In this document: positions 1 through 7,700 of the stretch, in pieces
How the letters are laid out: every line of letters starts with the position of its first letter
Position numbering within the stretch: position 1 is the first letter of the stretch
NCBI GenBank assembly: GCA_017306415.1
Contig: JAFKIL010000003.1
Location: 735,523-799,522, forward strand
Direction of reading: 5' to 3'
DNA length: 64,000 bases
DNA from: Microbacterium sp.
GTDB taxonomy: Bacteria; Actinomycetota; Actinomycetes; Actinomycetales; Microbacteriaceae
The notes under the pieces: generated by a model
Database searches by the model: none
The model's input: the letters and a program-made list of their open reading frames with translations, nothing else
Told to the model about the DNA's origin: nothing
Program-made: the position numbers and the translations under genes

Positions 1-892
1 GCCCGACGCGGCCCCACTCGTCCACCGGGCCGTCGGCGAGCCGGCCCAGCGCGAGCGCGATCGCCCCCTGCTGCAGCACGGCCAGCCGGTCGGCGGGATG
101 CGGCGGCCCCGGCAGCGCGATGAGATGGCCCCAGCGGGTCCGGCGCGCCTCGACGGGCACGATGAGCCATTCGTCGGCCGCGGGGGCTCCCCCGTCGCGC
201 AGCCGCTCCTGGGCGCGCCGGTGGGCCGTGCGGGACCGGAGCTCCCAGTCGGTGAAGAGCTCCGCCTCGATCGCGGGCGGCACCTCCGCGGCGACCACCT
301 CGTGGGCCAGGTTCTCCAGCACGACGGGCGCACCCAGCGTGTACGACAGCTGCTGCACGACGTAGTCGGGGGGCGATCCGCGCAGCGCGAGGGCGGTGAA
401 GCGCTCCCGCACCTCGTCCCGCGCGCGCAGGGCGGCCGTCTGCTCCGCGATGATCCCGCGGTGGACGGCCTCGGTCACGGCGACGAACTTCACCTCGCGG
501 TGCAGGGCCACGAGCGCCAGGCGACGTGCGCGCGCCGTCTCGACGACGACGGACGGGACCCAGCGGTAGTGCGTGCCGAGCTCGAGCACGAGTCCGGCGA
601 TGCCGACCTCCACCAGGCCCTCTATGAACGCGCGCAGCGCCGCGGGGTCGTCGGGCCAGCCCGATCCGGTCGACAGCAGCAGCTCGCCGCCGTCGAGCAG
701 GCGCGCGACCCCGGCGCTGTCGGATGCGTGCACCCACCTGACGCGCGTGTCGAGCGCGCCACCGCCCGCGAGCACCTCCGGCAGCCCCTCGGCGACGACC
801 CCCAGGCGCAGCACGTCGCGTACCGTCGGCAGGCCGGACCACACCACCGGACGATCCGTCCGGTTGGGATCATCTTCGTGACGGTCAGCCAT
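1..892 (-). CDS. PucR-family transcriptional regulator (C-terminus outside window)
   Basis: The minus-strand frame is open from an ATG at 892 to the window edge, giving about 297 residues. It begins MADRHEDDPNRTDRPVV and continues with a PucR N-terminal sensor region (LPTVRDVLRLG, then VRWVHASDSAGVARLLDGG and a GELLLSTG segment), followed by a long helix-rich middle. The C-terminal PucR helix-turn-helix expected in this family lies beyond base 1. PucR-type regulators commonly control catabolism of purines, amino acids or amines. This one is divergent from mmsA and an aminotransferase, so it probably senses their substrate and controls them. Two dyads sit in the shared promoter. The family call is firm; the ligand is unknown. 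Confidence 0.85.
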   Translation of the reverse strand, partial: MADRHEDDPNRTDRPVVWSGLPTVRDVLRLGVVAEGLPEVLAGGGALDTRVRWVHASDSAGVARLLDGGELLLSTGSGWPDDPAALRAFIEGLVEVGIAGLVLELGTHYRWVPSVVVETARARRLALVALHREVKFVAVTEAVHRGIIAEQTAALRARDEVRERFTALALRGSPPDYVVQQLSYTLGAPVVLENLAHEVVAAEVPPAIEAELFTDWELRSRTAHRRAQERLRDGGAPAADEWLIVPVEARRTRWGHLIALPGPPHPADRLAVLQQGAIALALGRLADGPVDEWGRVG

Positions 893-983
893 AGGGACCG
901 GTCCCCCTGCTCTGTAACACTGGGAAAGTCCAGCCTAGACGAGGGCTGGTCAATCCGTCCGAAGAGACCTGCAAGGAGTCCGG
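893..983. promoter_or_regulatory. Divergent PucR/mmsA promoter region with two dyads
   Basis: The 91-nt gap between divergent genes holds a perfect 12-bp palindrome GGGACCGGTCCC (894-905) next to the regulator start, and a second dyad CCAGCC-8nt-GGCTGG (930-949). A ribosome site AAGGAG lies 6-7 nt before mmsA. The dyads are candidate PucR operators; this is inferred from position and symmetry only. Confidence 0.5.
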
Positions 984-2471
984 ATGAGCACCATCCTCCA
1001 CCACGTCGGCGGCATCGAGACGGGCGCGGCCGATCGCACCGGGCCGGTCTACAACCCCGCGACCGGTGCCGTGCAGCACGAGGTCGCGTTCGCCTCGGCG
1101 GAGGAGGTCGACGCGGCCATCGCGACGGCGGCCGCCGCGCTCCCCGGCTGGCGCGCGACCGGACTCGTCAAGCGGGCCGACGTGTTCTTCCGCCTGCGCC
1201 ACCTCCTCGTCGAGCGGCAGGACGAGCTCGCCGCGATCATCACCAGCCAGCACGGCAAGGTCCTGTCCGACGCGAAGGGCGAGATCAGCCGCGGCATCGA
1301 GAACGTCGAGTTCGCCGCGGGCCTCGTGCACCTGCTCAAGGGCGAGCACTCCGAGCAGGTCGCGCGCGGTGTCGACGTGCATTCGGTGAAGCAGCCGGTC
1401 GGGGTCGTCGGCGCCATCACCCCGTTCAACTTCCCCGCCATGGTGCCGCTGTGGATGGTCTCGTCCGCGATCGCGTGCGGCAATACCGTGGTGCTCAAGC
1501 CCAGCGAGAAGGACCCCTCCGCCGCGGTGTTCATCGCGAAGCTGTTCGAGGAGGCGGGGCTTCCCGCCGGAGTGCTCAACGTCGTCCACGGAGACAAGGT
1601 CGCCGTCGACGCGATCCTCGACTCCCCGGTGGTCCGCGCGGTGAGCTTCGTGGGCTCGACGCCCATCGCCCGCTCGATCTACGAGCGCGCCAGCGCGAAC
1701 GGCAAGCGCGTCCAGGCCCTCGGCGGCGCGAAGAACCACATGGTCGTCATGCCGGACGCCGACCTGGATGCCGCAGCCGACGCCGCGGTCTCGGCGGCGT
1801 ACGGCTCCGCCGGCGAGCGCTGCATGGCGGTGTCGGTCCTGGTCGCCGTGGGCGATGAGACGGCGGACGCCCTCGTCGCCAAGGTCGCCGACCGCGTCGC
1901 GTCCCTCACGATCGGCGACGGCACGGACGCCGCGAGCGAGATGGGTCCGCTCATCACCGCGGAGCACCGCGACAAGGTCGCCTCGTACGTCACCGGAGCG
2001 ACCGCCGAGGGAGCCACCGTGGTCGTGGACGGCACCGCTCAGCACTTCGACGGGGACGGCTTCTTCGTCGGCGTGAGCCTCGTCGACCACGTGCGCCCTG
2101 GCATGCGCGTGTACGACGACGAGATCTTCGGGCCGGTGCTGTCGGTCGTGCGGGTGCCGTCCTATGAGGAGGCCGTGTCGCTTATCAACGCCAACCCGTA
2201 CGCGAACGGCACGGCGCTGTTCACCCGCGACGGCGGAACGGCCCGCAGCTTCGAGTTCGACATCGAGGTCGGGATGGTCGGCGTGAACGTCCCCATCCCC
2301 GTTCCCATCGGCGCATACTCGTTCGGAGGGTGGCGGAACTCCCTGTTCGGCGACTCCCACATCTACGGTCCGGAGTCGATCCACTTCTACACGCGGTCGA
2401 AGGTGATCACCACGCGCTGGCCGGACCAGACGCCGTCGAGCGTCAACCTCGGATTCCCCAGCAACCACTGA
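984..2471 (+). CDS. mmsA: CoA-acylating methylmalonate-semialdehyde dehydrogenase
   Basis: The enzyme oxidises (methyl)malonate semialdehyde to propionyl- or acetyl-CoA with NAD+ and CoA. The 495-residue length is typical for MmsA. The protein shows the aldehyde dehydrogenase fold, with NAD-binding GAITPFNFPAMVPLWM and the catalytic cysteine at residue 280 in GSAGERCMAVS, where the MmsA-type Arg-Cys-Met replaces the usual GQxC of other ALDHs. The late motif EIFGPVLSVVR is also present. The ATG at 984 follows AAGGAG at good spacing. It is 16 nt upstream of a class III aminotransferase, so the pair probably takes a beta-amino acid such as beta-alanine to a semialdehyde and then to acyl-CoA. The divergent PucR protein is the likely regulator. 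Confidence 0.93.
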   Translation: MSTILHHVGGIETGAADRTGPVYNPATGAVQHEVAFASAEEVDAAIATAAAALPGWRATGLVKRADVFFRLRHLLVERQDELAAIITSQHGKVLSDAKGEISRGIENVEFAAGLVHLLKGEHSEQVARGVDVHSVKQPVGVVGAITPFNFPAMVPLWMVSSAIACGNTVVLKPSEKDPSAAVFIAKLFEEAGLPAGVLNVVHGDKVAVDAILDSPVVRAVSFVGSTPIARSIYERASANGKRVQALGGAKNHMVVMPDADLDAAADAAVSAAYGSAGERCMAVSVLVAVGDETADALVAKVADRVASLTIGDGTDAASEMGPLITAEHRDKVASYVTGATAEGATVVVDGTAQHFDGDGFFVGVSLVDHVRPGMRVYDDEIFGPVLSVVRVPSYEEAVSLINANPYANGTALFTRDGGTARSFEFDIEVGMVGVNVPIPVPIGAYSFGGWRNSLFGDSHIYGPESIHFYTRSKVITTRWPDQTPSSVNLGFPSNH

Positions 2472-2487
2472 CGCGAAGGACCCCGTC

Positions 2488-3867
2488 ATGACCGACATCC
2501 TCACGAACGCCGCCACCGCGACGGCCGACCCGCAGGCCGAGGCCCGCGTCCGCGGTGACGACCGCGCGCACGTGTTCCACTCGTGGAGCGCGCAGGCGCT
2601 CATCGACCCGCTGCCCGTGGCGGGGGGTGCGGGGTCGACGTTCTGGGACTACCAGGGCACCCACTACCTCGACTTCTCGTCGCAGCTCGTGAACCTCAAC
2701 CTCGGGCACCAGCATCCGGATCTCGTCGCGGCCATCCAGCACCAGGCCGGCCGGCTCGCGACCATCCAGCCGTCGATGGCCAACGATGTGCGCAGCGAGC
2801 TCGCCCGGCGGATCGCGGAGGTCGCGCCCGGCGGGTTCGAGAAGGTGTTCTTCACGAACGGCGGCGCCGACGCGAACGAGAACGCCGTGCGGATGGCGCG
2901 GATCGTCACCGGCAAGCGCAAGGTGCTGTCGATGTACCGCAGCTACCACGGCAACACGACGACCGCGATCACGCTGACCGGCGACCCCCGGCGCTGGGCG
3001 AACGAGCCGGGTGACGGCTCGGTCGCGCACTTCTTCGGGCCCTACCCGTACCGTTCCGCGTTCCACTCCGACTCACCGGAGCAGGAGACGGCCCGCGCGC
3101 TCGAGCACCTCGAGCAGACCATCGTGCTCGAGGGCGCGTCCACGATCGCCGCGGTCATCATCGAGTCGATCGTCGGGACGAACGGGGTGCTCATCCCGCC
3201 ACCGGGCTACCTCGCGGGCGTGCGGGAGCTGTGCGACCGGTACGGCATCCTCTGGATCGCCGACGAGGTCATGGTGGGCTTCGGCCGCGTGGGCGAGTGG
3301 TTCGCCTTCCAGGCGTTCGACGCCGTCCCCGACCTCATCACGTTCGCAAAGGGCGTCAACTCCGGCTACGTGCCGCTCGGCGGCGTCGTGATCTCGGACC
3401 GCATCGCCGCGCACTTCGACACCGTGGCGTTCCCCGGCGGACTCACCTACTCGGGGCACCCCCTCGCGTGTGCGGCCGGCGTCGCGACGTTCGAGGTGTT
3501 CGCGCGGGACGGCATCCTCGAGCGCGTCCGCGACCTCGGGGCGCGCGTGGTCGCACCGCGGCTGGCGGCGATGGCGGAGCGCCACCCCTCCGTCGGCGAC
3601 GTTCGCGGCATGGGCCTGTTCTGGGCGATCGAGCTGGTGCGCGACCGCGAGACGCGCGAGCCCCTCGTGCCGTTCAACGCCGCCGGGCAGGATGCCGCGC
3701 CCGTCGCCGCCGTGGCGGCCGCGTGCAAGAAGCAGGGCGTCTGGCCGTTCACGCACTTCAATCGGCTGCACGTCGCTCCGCCGCTCGTGATCGGCGAGGC
3801 CGACCTGGTGCGCGGGCTCGACGTGATCGACCACGCCCTCGACACCGCGGACGAGTTCGCCGCGTAA
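2488..3867 (+). CDS. Class III PLP-dependent aminotransferase (beta-amino acid/omega type)
   Basis: This 459-residue fold-type I aminotransferase has the class III pattern. Substrate-side motifs are FTNGGADANENAVRMAR and YHGNTTTAIT. The cofactor-binding aspartate is in LWIADEVMVGFGR and the Schiff-base lysine is K288 in ITFAKGVNSGY. The late motif YSGHPLACAAG is present. The family moves amino groups from omega-amino acids (beta-alanine, GABA, taurine and similar) to pyruvate or 2-oxoglutarate. Directly downstream of mmsA in one operon, it most plausibly makes malonate or methylmalonate semialdehyde from beta-alanine or 3-aminoisobutyrate. The exact amino donor cannot be read from sequence. 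Confidence 0.88.
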   Translation: MTDILTNAATATADPQAEARVRGDDRAHVFHSWSAQALIDPLPVAGGAGSTFWDYQGTHYLDFSSQLVNLNLGHQHPDLVAAIQHQAGRLATIQPSMANDVRSELARRIAEVAPGGFEKVFFTNGGADANENAVRMARIVTGKRKVLSMYRSYHGNTTTAITLTGDPRRWANEPGDGSVAHFFGPYPYRSAFHSDSPEQETARALEHLEQTIVLEGASTIAAVIIESIVGTNGVLIPPPGYLAGVRELCDRYGILWIADEVMVGFGRVGEWFAFQAFDAVPDLITFAKGVNSGYVPLGGVVISDRIAAHFDTVAFPGGLTYSGHPLACAAGVATFEVFARDGILERVRDLGARVVAPRLAAMAERHPSVGDVRGMGLFWAIELVRDRETREPLVPFNAAGQDAAPVAAVAAACKKQGVWPFTHFNRLHVAPPLVIGEADLVRGLDVIDHALDTADEFAA

Positions 3868-3939
3868 CTCCGGGCCCCGCCTAACCTGAACCGCAGCCGC
3901 GTGTTCGCCGTGTGCTTCCTATGACGTGCACTGCCGGGA

Positions 3940-3968
3940 ATGAATCTCCTCCGGGTGAGGTTATTCAT
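3940..3968. promoter_or_regulatory. 29-bp interrupted palindrome upstream of the hexapeptide gene
   Basis: ATGAAT (3940-3945) pairs with ATTCAT (3963-3968), and CCTC (3948-3951) with GAGG (3957-3960). The arms are separated by symmetric 2-nt internal mismatches, with loop CGGGT. It could be an operator or an RNA hairpin in the leader of the next gene. It is AT-richer than its surroundings, which is unusual here. Confidence 0.45.
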
Positions 3969-4004
3969 ATGCTCGGCACTGTTGCGGTGCCGCAGGAGGG
4001 GATC

Positions 4005-4412
4005 GTGGGCAAGAACTACGTCGACATCGAGAACGATCACGGCGACATGCTTCGTTACCGGAAGCACGCCAACGGCCGTGGTCTGATCGCGCACGGGGCC
4101 AAGGTGCACCCGTCCGCGGTGGTGGAAGCCGGCGCCTACGTCGAGCCCGGCGCGCAGGTCGCCGCCGGGGCACGGATCGGGCGCGGCGTATGGGTCGAGA
4201 CCGACGCCGTCATCGGACCGGAGGCGCAGATCGCGCCGCACGCGCACATCGGCCCGGGTGCCGCCATCGGCGCCAAGGCGAAGATCGGCGTGCGCACGCA
4301 GGTGGGCGACCACGCGTTCGTCGCCGGCGGGGCGCTGATCGGCGACGACGTCACCATCGCCGACGGTGAACGCGTCGCGACGGATCCCCGAGGCCTCAGG
4401 CTCGCCGCGTAG
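4005..4412 (+). CDS. Left-handed beta-helix (hexapeptide repeat) protein
   Basis: The GTG at 4005 is preceded by GGAGG (3995-3999, 5-nt gap), so I prefer it over upstream in-frame ATGs at 3912 and 3969. The result is a protein of about 135 residues. From about residue 30 it consists of imperfect hexapeptide repeats ([LIV]-G-X4 type: VHPSAVVEAGAYVEPGA, ARIGRGVWVETDAVIGPEAQ, AAIGAKAKIGVRTQVGDHA), which predict a left-handed beta helix. Such folds occur in acyl- and acetyltransferases and carbonic-anhydrase-like proteins, usually as trimers. The chain is short and has no catalytic His region I can identify, so enzymatic activity is uncertain. An unusual palindrome sits in its leader. Confidence 0.75.
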   Translation: MGKNYVDIENDHGDMLRYRKHANGRGLIAHGAKVHPSAVVEAGAYVEPGAQVAAGARIGRGVWVETDAVIGPEAQIAPHAHIGPGAAIGAKAKIGVRTQVGDHAFVAGGALIGDDVTIADGERVATDPRGLRLAA

Positions 4413-4488
4413 GCCGGATAGCTCGATCGCGCGCGCGGGCCTGTGTTCGCGTTGCCGCAGCTCTTCGGGGGATGCGTCGTAGAACCGG

Positions 4489-5427
4489 TCAGTCGGTGAG
4501 GTGTGGAAAAGCCCAGGTTCCTTCGACGATCTCGGCGCGGGGCCGGTAGAGCCGCACGAGATAGTTCCAACCGTCCGTGATCGGCAGCGCGTTGGGAACG
4601 CCCTCCGGGTAGTCGCCGAACCGCACGGTGAGGGTGCCGTCGTCGTTGCGCACTCCCGTGATGTTGTTGATCGTGTAGGCACCGCGTTCGTTCGGCTCGA
4701 AGTATCCCGCTCGGTTGTAGACGGAGATGGACCAGAAGCCGTCGACCGGCACCTCCCCGACGGTCAACTCGTACCGCCCCACGGGGAGCCGGGGATCGAC
4801 GCCGATGTAGATCGCTTCGGAGGTCGGCAGACCGCCCCACCCCGCAGCGGTCCCGATGAGATGGCGCACCGGCTCGACCTCGTCCCTCGTGCCGAACATG
4901 CGATCGAACCCGGTCAGATTCCGCGCCAGGACCAGCAGCGCGCTCCGTGTCTCATCGAGCGAATCCAGGTCGTAGTCCGGCATGGTGAAGGGAATCGACG
5001 AGTCGCTGACGAGCACGATCTGATCCTGCAGCGCAGCCACCGCAGCCACATCGGCCTCGTCGGCGGGATCGACGAGGATGCGAACCGCCACCCCCACGTA
5101 GGGGGTCTCGAACTCCTCGACTGTCAGGCGATAGTCGCCCGCATCGTGGAAGACGGCATTCACGTGGTGATTCTCATTGACCACCATCGCCGACAGATAC
5201 CTCTCGCCATGCTCCGGAATGGTGAAGGTCGCGCCGTCGCGGATGTCGACCAGGGCGAAGCTGTACAGCGTGTCCCTGTTCAGCCGGATCACCGTCTGTC
5301 GATCGATCGGCGCCGGCACCCGGTGGTGCAGGAAGCGGTTCACACCACCGGAGTCCCGCTGAAGGTCCCGCATCATGCGATGAGTCTCGGCGTTGACGAA
5401 ATTGTCGGCGTTCACGATGACGGACAT
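4489..5427 (-). CDS. DUF1254/DUF1214 domain protein
   Basis: This 312-residue protein has the two-part architecture of the DUF1254-DUF1214 family. The N-terminal half carries the conserved NRDTLYSFALVDIRDG and SAMVVNENHHVN segments. The C-terminal half contains YRLTVGEVPVDGFWSISVYN and the terminal GWNYLVRLYRPR pattern. Many family members are secreted, but no signal peptide is visible here. The function of the family is unknown. A CAGGAT hexamer 6 nt before the ATG (5434-5439) may be a leaderless promoter. It is convergent with the hexapeptide gene and stands alone. Confidence 0.85.
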   Translation of the reverse strand: MSVIVNADNFVNAETHRMMRDLQRDSGGVNRFLHHRVPAPIDRQTVIRLNRDTLYSFALVDIRDGATFTIPEHGERYLSAMVVNENHHVNAVFHDAGDYRLTVEEFETPYVGVAVRILVDPADEADVAAVAALQDQIVLVSDSSIPFTMPDYDLDSLDETRSALLVLARNLTGFDRMFGTRDEVEPVRHLIGTAAGWGGLPTSEAIYIGVDPRLPVGRYELTVGEVPVDGFWSISVYNRAGYFEPNERGAYTINNITGVRNDDGTLTVRFGDYPEGVPNALPITDGWNYLVRLYRPRAEIVEGTWAFPHLTD

Positions 5428-5497
5428 AGCGACATCCTGGCAGACCCGTCGTCGAGCTCGCGCGACAGGCGCAGACCGCCGTCAGCGAAAGTCGCCG

Positions 5498-6154
5498 CTA
5501 CGCGGGATCGTCGGCGCGGCCGGAGAAGACGGGCTCGGCGGACGCACCCCGGCGTGGCGGAGTGACGCCGAGCACGATGGCAAGCACGCCGAGGAACAGC
5601 GGCGCGGCGATGTAGACGACGGAACCGAGTGGTGCCACGGAGATCGCGGTGTCGACCGTGGCGGGCGAGGCCGCGAGCACGGCGAGCACGAGCTGCGGGG
5701 CGACGAAGGCCACCAGCGTCCACAGCGGCGCCAAGTGCCATGGCCTGCGCACCGCGCCCGCCCGGGAGATGGCCACGACGCCGACGATCGCGAGGGCGGC
5801 GCGCACGGCCTCATCGACATAACCCACGGTCGTTCCCATCCCCGCGGCGACCTCGGGGCCGGCCACGAGGAAGAAGATCTCGACGACGACCGTCCAGACA
5901 CCGAGAGCGAGGAGCGCCGTCGTGCCCAGTGCGCGGCGGTCGGTGACGCTCGGGCGTCCGAGGGCGAAGAGCCCGAGTGCGGCGGCGAACAGGACCGAGT
6001 CGAACACCCCGAGCCCTGGCAGGACCACCGCTCGGGACACCATCGGGATGACGGTGGACGCGATCAGCAGGATGCCCCCGGCGACCCACGCTCGAGATGG
6101 CGACGACGATGTCATGTGCGCACCGCCACGTTCCGCCGCACCGTTCGACGTCAC
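5498..6154 (-). CDS. Multi-pass integral membrane protein
   Basis: The product has about 218 residues from a GTG at 6154 that forms a GTGA overlap with the stop of the upstream DUF1304 gene; an ATG at 6115 would give 205 residues. It has about six hydrophobic segments, for example AGGILLIASTVIPMVSRAVV, VLFAAALGLFALG, LLALGVWTVVVEIFFLVAG and VVYIAAPLFLGVLAIVLGV. The C-terminal tail is polar and Arg/Pro-rich. I see no catalytic or transporter signature and do not recognise a family. Overlap with the DUF1304 gene implies co-translation of two membrane proteins. Confidence 0.7.
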   Translation of the reverse strand: MTSNGAAERGGAHMTSSSPSRAWVAGGILLIASTVIPMVSRAVVLPGLGVFDSVLFAAALGLFALGRPSVTDRRALGTTALLALGVWTVVVEIFFLVAGPEVAAGMGTTVGYVDEAVRAALAIVGVVAISRAGAVRRPWHLAPLWTLVAFVAPQLVLAVLAASPATVDTAISVAPLGSVVYIAAPLFLGVLAIVLGVTPPRRGASAEPVFSGRADDPA

Positions 6155-6555
6155 GCGAACAGGAACAGGACGAAGCCGATGAGCGGAAGCGTGCCCTGCG
6201 TCGCGGCGGCACGCAGATATCCCTTGCCGCTCGTGAGGAGCACCAGCGACGCGGCGAGCATCGAGCCGAGCGAGAAGAGGACGAGCGTCTTCCCGGAGAC
6301 CGCGGCCACTGATCCGGTGCCGGCGCCACCCGCCCAGAACAGAGCGATGCCGATGATCGCGCCGATCGCCAGGAAGAGGTTGTAGAAGCCCTGGTTGTAC
6401 GCCATCGGCTTCGTCGTGTCGGCGGCCTGCTGGTCGGCGACGCCGAACCGCTTCCAGATCCGGGGCTGGGTCCACTGCACGCTCTCCATCACGAAGATGT
6501 AGACGTGGAGGAGAGCCGCGAGCGCGGCGAACACGGTGGCGATGATCGCGATCAT
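6151..6555 (-). CDS. DUF1304 family small membrane protein
   Basis: This 134-residue protein has four hydrophobic helices and the DUF1304 hallmark segment AYNQGFYNLFLAIGAIIG after WTQPRIWKRFGV. The function of the family is unknown; members are small inner-membrane proteins. The start is set by a TAGTGT -10 hexamer (6562-6567 on the complement) exactly 6 nt upstream of the ATG, consistent with a leaderless mRNA. It is the first gene of a two-gene operon with the overlapping membrane protein downstream and is divergent from the LysR-like substrate-binding gene. Confidence 0.85.
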   Translation of the reverse strand: MIAIIATVFAALAALLHVYIFVMESVQWTQPRIWKRFGVADQQAADTTKPMAYNQGFYNLFLAIGAIIGIALFWAGGAGTGSVAAVSGKTLVLFSLGSMLAASLVLLTSGKGYLRAAATQGTLPLIGFVLFLFA

Positions 6556-6561
6556 GAGCCG

Positions 6562-6567
6562 ACACTA
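6562..6567 (-). promoter_or_regulatory. -10 element TAGTGT for leaderless DUF1304 mRNA
   Basis: TAGTGT lies 6 nt before the ATG at 6555, the spacing expected when transcription begins at the start codon. Confidence 0.5.
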
Positions 6568-6612
6568 GCGCGCGAGCGGTGTCCCGCTCGGTGAACCGGC
6601 GCGGCGAGCGGC

Positions 6613-6618
6613 TACCGT
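6613..6618 (+). promoter_or_regulatory. -10 element TACCGT for leaderless gene at 6626
   Basis: TACCGT is followed by 7 nt and the ATG at 6626. This favours that ATG over the in-frame GTG at 6617, which would overlap the promoter. Confidence 0.5.
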
Positions 6619-6625
6619 GGAGCGC

Positions 6626-7390
6626 ATGGCCGGGAAGGATGCGAAGCGCGCGAGGCCGTCCGGCGCCGGCAGAACGACCGGACGCAGCGGTAAGGGGGCC
6701 AGCGCCAAGGGCGGCAGCCCGAAGACAGCCAGCGCGAAGGCGTCCGGCCGGTCCGACCGTCCCGCTCCCGCCCCGCCGCCCGCCACCCCCGCGCACCCGC
6801 CGACCGGGCCGCTCCGGCTCGGCGCCGTGCCCGGCGCGACCCCCGGCAGGTGGATCTCGACGTGGCGGGAGCGGATGCCGGGGAACCCGCTCGAGCTCAT
6901 TGCGCTCACGGTCGCCGACCAGCGCGCCGCGCTGACTTCGGGCGTCGTGGACGCGGCACTCGTCCGTCTCCCCGTCGACCGCGATGGGCTGCACGTGATC
7001 CCGCTCTACGACGAGGTGCCCGTGGTCGTCGTCCCCGTCGACTCGCACCTCACCGCGGCCGATGAGCTGGAGGCATCCGATCTGGCCGGCGAGGTGCTCA
7101 TCGTGGCCGCGGACGATGTCCTGGGCTTCACGGCCGACGGCACGATGACACCGACGTTCGCCCCTCTCGAGACGACGGACTCCATGGCCATCGTCGCTGC
7201 CGGGGCGGGCGTCCTGGTCGTGCCGATGTCGATCGCGCGCCTGCACCACCGCCGCGACCTCGACCATCGCCCGCTGCGGGACGGGCCGACCTCTACGGTC
7301 GCGCTCGCGTGGGTCGCGGATCGCACGACGCCGCTCGTGGAGGCCTTCGTCGGCATCGTGCGCGGCCGCACGGCCAACTCGTCACGGTAG
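6626..7390 (+). CDS. LysR-type substrate-binding domain protein lacking a DNA-binding domain
   Basis: The product has about 254 residues. Residues 1 to about 65 are low complexity, rich in Lys, Ala, Gly, Ser and then Pro (KGASAKGGSPKTASAKASG). The rest resembles the periplasmic-binding-like effector domain of LysR regulators: LRLGAVPGATPGRWISTW, DAALVRLPVDRDGLHVIPLYDEVPVVVV and FAPLETTDSMAIVAAGAGVLVVPMSIAR. The winged helix-turn-helix normally present at the N-terminus is absent. It may be a ligand-binding partner protein or a degenerated regulator; the basic tail could bind nucleic acid. The start is supported by the TACCGT hexamer. Confidence 0.75.
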   Translation: MAGKDAKRARPSGAGRTTGRSGKGASAKGGSPKTASAKASGRSDRPAPAPPPATPAHPPTGPLRLGAVPGATPGRWISTWRERMPGNPLELIALTVADQRAALTSGVVDAALVRLPVDRDGLHVIPLYDEVPVVVVPVDSHLTAADELEASDLAGEVLIVAADDVLGFTADGTMTPTFAPLETTDSMAIVAAGAGVLVVPMSIARLHHRRDLDHRPLRDGPTSTVALAWVADRTTPLVEAFVGIVRGRTANSSR

Positions 7391-7423
7391 CGCCGCTGCG
7401 GCACGGCAACCGGGAGGCGTGCT

Positions 7424-7469
7424 GTCGTCCCGCCCTGCCGTCGTCCCCTCGACGACGGGGCGGGACGAC
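7424..7469 (+). terminator. Strong hairpin after the LysR-like gene
   Basis: GTCGTCCCGCC (7424-7434) and CCGTCGTC (7438-7445) pair with GACGACGG (7451-7458) and GGCGGGACGAC (7459-7469), giving 19 bp with a 3-nt bulge and a 5-nt loop. No T-tract follows, as is common in high-GC actinobacteria. Confidence 0.65.
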
Positions 7470-7658
7470 ACGCCGCGCCCTCCCCCGGAAGGCGGGGGAT
7501 GCCGCAGACCCGATTCATGCGACATCCCCCGTGGTCCGGCGGCGGTGTTCCCCGTGCCCTCCGGACACATCCCCAGGTGGATCACCAGCGCCCCCAGTGG
7601 AAATCGGAATGCCCCCCGGCTTCTGTCTTCCCTGCGCTGTGCCGTTCCGAAGTGTCAG

Positions 7659-7677
7659 AGCACCCCGCCAGGGTGCT
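7659..7677 (-). terminator. Hairpin terminator of the TPR-CHAT gene
   Basis: AGCACCC (7659-7665) pairs perfectly with GGGTGCT (7671-7677) around a 5-nt loop, 23 nt past the stop codon of the CHAT gene. Confidence 0.6.
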
Positions 7678-7700
7678 GATACATGTCCGGCCGAGAAATC

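Larger units (their letters stand above)
7391..7700. other. 310-bp intergenic region with three hairpins
   Basis: Separates the convergent LysR-like and TPR-CHAT genes. It has a large hairpin at 7424-7469, a smaller one at 7481-7499 (TCCCCCG/CGGGGGA, loop GAAGG) and a terminator-like one at 7659-7677. Short open frames here have no recognisable sequence and I do not call a gene. Confidence 0.6.

Noticed and set aside
98-1858. Plus-strand open frame of 586 codons
   Set aside because: It overlaps the PucR gene in antisense and mmsA in another frame. Its translation is Arg/Gly/Ala-rich with no recognisable domain, typical of GC-rich shadow frames.
7382-7585. Small minus-strand ORF between convergent genes
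   Set aside because: It runs through a terminator hairpin and has no ribosome site, -10 hexamer or recognisable sequence.
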